NCBI GenBank assembly: GCA_903862155.1 | Contig: CAIOXF010000057.1 | Span: 1 to 8,630 of the forward strand | Length of the DNA: 8,630 nt | Direction: 5' to 3' | Source: an uncultured cyanobacterium | GTDB lineage: Bacteria > Cyanobacteriota > Cyanobacteriia > PCC-6307 > Cyanobiaceae | Shown: one piece after another, positions 6,801 to 8,630 of the stretch | How the letters are laid out: every line of letters begins with the position of its first letter | Position numbering within the stretch: the first letter of the stretch is position 1 | The notes under the pieces: generated by a model | Databases searched by the model: none | Told to the model about the DNA's origin: nothing | What the model saw: only the letters and a program-made list of their open reading frames with translations | Made by a program: the position numbers and the translations under genes

Positions 6801-8630
6801 CGCCGCGGTGGAGGGCCTGCTGGCGCTGATCCAGCCGCTCCGGCGCCCGCTGTGGCTGGTGCTGGAGGGCCAGGGGCCGGTGGCGGGGGCGCTGGCTGGG
6901 TTTGCGCGCACCGCCGTGCTGGAGCGCCCCGAGCTCCAGCTCACCACGCTGCAGCTGCCTGCCGCCCGGGAGGAGCAACCGCTGGCTTCGCACTGGCCGG
7001 CCCTGGTGGCGGCTGCGGAGCAGCACGCCGTGTTGCGCTGGCACAACGGCGCGATCGAGCGGCCCCGGCTCGAACCGCTGCCCGCATCCCGCTTCCGCAT
7101 CACCGGCGATGGCAGTGGCCGGCTGGAGGCGCTGCATCTCGAACCCATGGCTCCGTCTGCCCCCCTGGCCGGAGAGCTGGAGTTGGCGGTGGAGGCCACC
7201 GGCCTGAACTTCCGCGACGTGCTCAATGCCCTGGGGCTGCTGGAGGCCCATGCCGCCCAGCTCGGGCTGGCGGATGCCCGGCGCCTGCCCTTCGGGGGGG
7301 AGTGCGTGGGCCGGGTGGTGGCCGTGGGCCCGGGGGGTGATCCATCGCTGCTGGGGCAGCGCATGATCGCGGCCCTCACCGTGGGCAGCCTGGCCAGCCA
7401 CGTGGTGGCCAGGGCCGAGCTGTGTGTGCCGTTGCCGCCAGAGCTCAGCCCGGCGGAGGGCGCCAGCCTCAGCACCGCCTTCCTCACGGCCATCTACGGC
7501 CTCGAGCAGCTTGCCCGGCTGCAACCCGGTGAAACCGTGCTGATCCACGCGGCGGCGGGGGGGGTGGGGCAGGCCGCGCTGCAGGTGGCCCGCCGCGCCG
7601 GGGCCCGGATCCTGGCCACGGCCAGCGCCGCCAAGCAGCAGGGCCTGCTGGAGCAGGGGGTGGAGGCGGTGTTCGATTCGCGCACGTTGGCGTTTGCCGA
7701 CCAGGTGCTGGCCCACACCGCAGGCCGGGGCGTGGATGTGGTGCTCAACAGCCTCAAGGGCGCGTGGGTGGACGCGGGCTTTCGTGCCCTGGCCCAGGGC
7801 GGGCGCTTCGTGGAGCTGGGCAAGATCGAGGTGTGGGCGGCCGAGCAGGCGGCGGAACGGCGGCCGGATGCGCGCTACCTACCGTTCGATCTGCTGGAGG
7901 TGGCGGCGGCCCAGCCGCGGCTGGTGGCTGGGTTGCTGCGCCACCTGATGGCCGATCTCAAGGCGGGCGTGCTGGAGCGGATCCCCCTGCAGGTGCTGCC
8001 GCTGGAGCGCTGTGGGGAGGCCTTCCGGCTGATGGCCCAGGGGCGGCATGTGGGCAAGGTGGTGATCAGCCAGCCGGAGCGGCCGGCGCCACTCCGGATC
8101 CGCCCCGATGCCACCTATCTGGTGAGCGGTGCGCTGGGCGGCATTGGCCTGCAACTGCTGCCGTGGCTGGCGGCGCGGGGCGCGCGCTCGCTGCTGCTGG
8201 TGGGCCGCAGGGCGGAAACCCCCGATCGCCACGGCCAGGCCGTGCTGGCAGCACTCGAGGCCCGGGGGGTGACCTGCATCCGGCTGGCCTGCGACCTGGG
8301 CCGTTCAGCGGCGCCGGCCCAGCTCAGCGAAGCGCTCCGGGCCCTGCCGCCGGAGCGACCCCTGCGCGGGATCGTGCACGCCGCCGGGGTGCTGCGGGAT
8401 GGCCTGCTGGATACCCTCAGCGCCGCCCAGCTCGAGGCCGTGATCGCCCCCAAACTGGGGGGTTGGATCCAGCTGGAGCAGGCCTGCGTGGCTGCGGCGC
8501 CTTCCGGCCTGGAGTTTGTGGTGGGGTTTTCCTCGGTGGCGGCCCTGCTGGGCTCCCCCGGCCAGGCGGCCTATGGCGCGGCCAACGGGGCGATGGAGGG
8601 GTGCTGCCGGGAGACGGCTGAGGACAGTCC
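3886..8630 (+). CDS. Type I polyketide synthase, KS-(no AT)-DH-psiKR-ER-KR, 3' end outside window
   Basis: The frame is open for 1581 codons to the right edge. GTG 3886 is the only sensible start: the preceding gene's TGA (3868-3870) is in the same frame, and ATG 3922 would cut the KS opening motif PIAIVGMGCRLPGG. Domains: KS at about 7-433, with TACSSS Cys182, EAHGTGT His317 and NLGH His357 at normal spacing. A KS-AT-type linker follows (LSARSPQAL..., about 450-520), then a post-AT-type linker (IDWRHVH at 568-574, LPGHPFLRQRFWW to 596) with no AT between. DH is about 640-880 with His655 (HRLRTTVVFP), GFTYGPRY at 765-772 and D802GCIQ806. A structural KR half starts near Y905. ER is about 1066-1396 with GLNFRDVLNALG and HAAAGGVGQAA from H1221. 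The catalytic KR starts near 1408 with GALGGIG (1415-1421), VLRD to D1505, K1523, S1550, Y1563 and N1567. The module should condense and then fully reduce to a saturated chain. An ACP and release domain presumably lie downstream. Confidence 0.95.
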   Translation, partial: MAGASEPIAIVGMGCRLPGGIESPEAFWTLLAEGREAIQEVPQERWDLERHFHPDPQHPLTQHVRRGGFVQGIDQFDPALFGIAPREAQCMDPQQRLLLEVAWRAMEDGAQPIESLRGQPVGVFIGISSADYSALLWASEADYATPDNEPFILAGNTGCIAANRISYAFDLKGPSFTVDTACSSSLVAVHLACESLWRGESDAALAGGVQSLIHPGIQMSFCKAGLLAPDGRCKSFAAAADGYVRSEGAGVVLLKRLSDALRHGDPVQAVIRGTAVNSDGRSHGLSAPSQRAQARCVRQAYARAGLAPSACLYVEAHGTGTRQGDPIELRALGSVLGEGRAAERPCRVGSVKTNLGHGETAAGITGLIKAALCVRARQLPPSLHCDTPNPAIDFEGLGLQVQTRLEPFPELDGPAVLGVSSFGFGGTNAHVVLTDPPRFPAAPARQEPPLQLLCLSARSPQALDQLVAAYAALLRAEPDLGLNDLCASTHLGRSAFPHRWLAVAADNQELLAQLEGRLAVAFHGEASPTLIGKPLAAELARLQLGLAGAEGRVRLTALAVAVGRGHAIDWRHVHRPYPHQRRELPGHPFLRQRFWWTPAAEARRGVSLWRDHLGLGGLQPSSAPGLRLEPVDLPGPLRHHQLLLHPVQGSDLVDHRLRTTVVFPAAAYLALALELQHQRGVVPALKDLQISAPLRLGAEPTPLQAVEEGHTLRFHARPSADGEWIQHAAVELASPQGANPPGAMPSAQNSSLDPDGFYAALAAIGFTYGPRYRPIRQLQAGSAEAWAVLERPPGAPDRCLLDGCIQVVAAAVDGDLELGQVFLPVAVEAAVMEQWPLPDSLTCRAVLDPSSVATSTLVADLWLSSGGQPVGWIGGLRLRRLTRTALELMLPADGAAADPPGPGCYVSTWHSVESAPRSAEAGAAALPLRDGPLRDWIEQQGWLLDPLPEGSAPPAVAGPLVVWPRTAQRDPVAAVEGLLALIQPLRRPLWLVLEGQGPVAGALAGFARTAVLERPELQLTTLQLPAAREEQPLASHWPALVAAAEQHAVLRWHNGAIERPRLEPLPASRFRITGDGSGRLEALHLEPMAPSAPLAGELELAVEATGLNFRDVLNALGLLEAHAAQLGLADARRLPFGGECVGRVVAVGPGGDPSLLGQRMIAALTVGSLASHVVARAELCVPLPPELSPAEGASLSTAFLTAIYGLEQLARLQPGETVLIHAAAGGVGQAALQVARRAGARILATASAAKQQGLLEQGVEAVFDSRTLAFADQVLAHTAGRGVDVVLNSLKGAWVDAGFRALAQGGRFVELGKIEVWAAEQAAERRPDARYLPFDLLEVAAAQPRLVAGLLRHLMADLKAGVLERIPLQVLPLERCGEAFRLMAQGRHVGKVVISQPERPAPLRIRPDATYLVSGALGGIGLQLLPWLAARGARSLLLVGRRAETPDRHGQAVLAALEARGVTCIRLACDLGRSAAPAQLSEALRALPPERPLRGIVHAAGVLRDGLLDTLSAAQLEAVIAPKLGGWIQLEQACVAAAPSGLEFVVGFSSVAALLGSPGQAAYGAANGAMEGCCRETAEDS
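3904..5184 (+). other. Ketosynthase domain of the PKS
   Basis: All three catalytic residues (Cys182, His317, His357) are present with 135- and 40-residue spacing, which is normal for active condensing ketosynthases. The active-site sequence is DTACSSS, not the Gln-for-Cys of loading KSQ domains, and the domain ends with the usual FGFGGTNAHVVL. It should therefore carry out decarboxylative Claisen condensation. Residues 1-6 before it form no docking domain, so this is probably either the first or the only PKS protein of the line. Confidence 0.93.
5446..5580 (+). other. Site of the missing acyltransferase domain
   Basis: About 45 residues (521-565) join the KS-AT-type linker to the post-AT-type linker. 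They start VAFHGEASPTLIG and continue through a Leu/Ala-rich helix to GRGHAIDW. A cis AT would need about 300 residues, a GQGxQ start and a GHSxGE active site; none of these occurs here or elsewhere in the visible frame. The frame is intact through the junction, so this is not a frameshift effect. Confidence 0.85.
5800..6540 (+). other. Dehydratase domain of the PKS
   Basis: A double-hotdog DH with catalytic His655 in HRLRTTVVFP and catalytic Asp802 in DGCIQ. GFTYGPRY matches the family's GYxYGPxF. The first motif is normally HxxxGxxxxP; here the Gly is Thr659. Both catalytic residues remain, so activity is likely. Boundaries are approximate. Confidence 0.85.
6088..6112 (+). repeat. Perfect 10-bp inverted repeat with 5-nt loop inside the DH coding region
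   Basis: CCCCAGGGGG (6088-6097), loop CCAAT, CCCCCTGGGG (6103-6112). The arms are exact reverse complements and all but one pair are G:C. The flanking bases do not pair, and no T-run follows, so it is not a classical terminator. It encodes SPQGANPPGA (about residues 734-743), probably a surface loop between DH strands. Confidence 0.85.
7081..8073 (+). other. Enoylreductase domain of the PKS
   Basis: An MDR-type ER with GLNFRDVLNALG near 1107-1118, FGGECVGRVVAVGPGG, and the NADPH-binding HAAAGGVGQAA starting at H1221. The GRGVDVVLNSLKG and GGRFVELGK segments follow. The position where many modular ERs have Tyr (ALGMY) is Leu here (ALGLL). The long insert after it (EAHAAQLGLADARRL) recalls ERs of cyanobacterial PKSs. 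Boundaries are approximate. Confidence 0.88.
8107..8630 (+). other. Catalytic ketoreductase domain of the PKS, 3' end outside window
   Basis: A Rossmann-type SDR fold opens TYLVSGALGGIG. It retains Lys1523 (APKLGG), Ser1550 (FSSVAALLG), Tyr1563 and Asn1567 (AAYGAANGAME), with 13 residues between Ser and Tyr as in active SDRs. VLRD ends in Asp1505, the residue of the LDD motif that is conserved in B-type ketoreductases, so B-type stereochemistry is suggested but not certain. Confidence 0.88.

Noticed and set aside
6085..7716. 543-codon open frame on the minus strand opposite DH and ER
   Set aside because: Same shadow composition; the plus strand carries intact DH and ER motifs throughout.
1..8630. 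tRNA, rRNA, CRISPR array, IS element or transposase
   Set aside because: No cloverleaf-like, direct-repeat-spacer or transposase-like pattern was seen, and coding sequence fills nearly all of the window.

Overview
This is a very G+C-rich bacterial window (about two thirds G+C or more by eye), densely coded and with almost no intergenic space. The gene content suggests a cyanobacterium, most likely a high-GC picocyanobacterium of the Synechococcus/Cyanobium type. The reasons are a 7TM-HD phosphohydrolase divergent from folD, and PKS linker and enoyl-reductase features of cyanobacterial style. This assignment is an inference from family knowledge; no search was run.

Layout: (1) positions 1-498, minus strand, hold the N-terminal part of a PgpH-like 7TM-HD protein that runs off the left edge. 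(2) A 68-bp divergent spacer (499-566) must hold the promoters for both directions. (3) From 567 to the right edge everything is on the plus strand and looks like one transcription unit: folD (567-1448), an MFS-type exporter (1445-2740), an MGDG-synthase/MurG-like glycosyltransferase (2728-3870) and a large type I polyketide synthase (3886 to beyond 8630). The genes overlap by 4 and 13 nt and are then separated by 15 nt, so they are probably translationally coupled.

The PKS is the most interesting element. In the 1581 codons visible it reads KS - linker - (no acyltransferase) - DH - structural KR - ER - catalytic KR. The KS has its Cys-His-His triad, and the DH, ER and KR keep their key residues. 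The linkers that normally flank an AT domain are both present, but only about 45 residues lie between them where an AT of about 300 residues is expected. It is therefore a fully reducing, fatty-acid-like module that would need its extender unit loaded in trans. Together with a lipid-type glycosyltransferase and an exporter, this suggests a pathway that makes a reduced alkyl chain, glycosylates it and exports it. That is conceptually similar to heterocyst glycolipid synthesis, but the gene arrangement here is attached to the housekeeping gene folD. The product is unknown and the pathway idea is inference.
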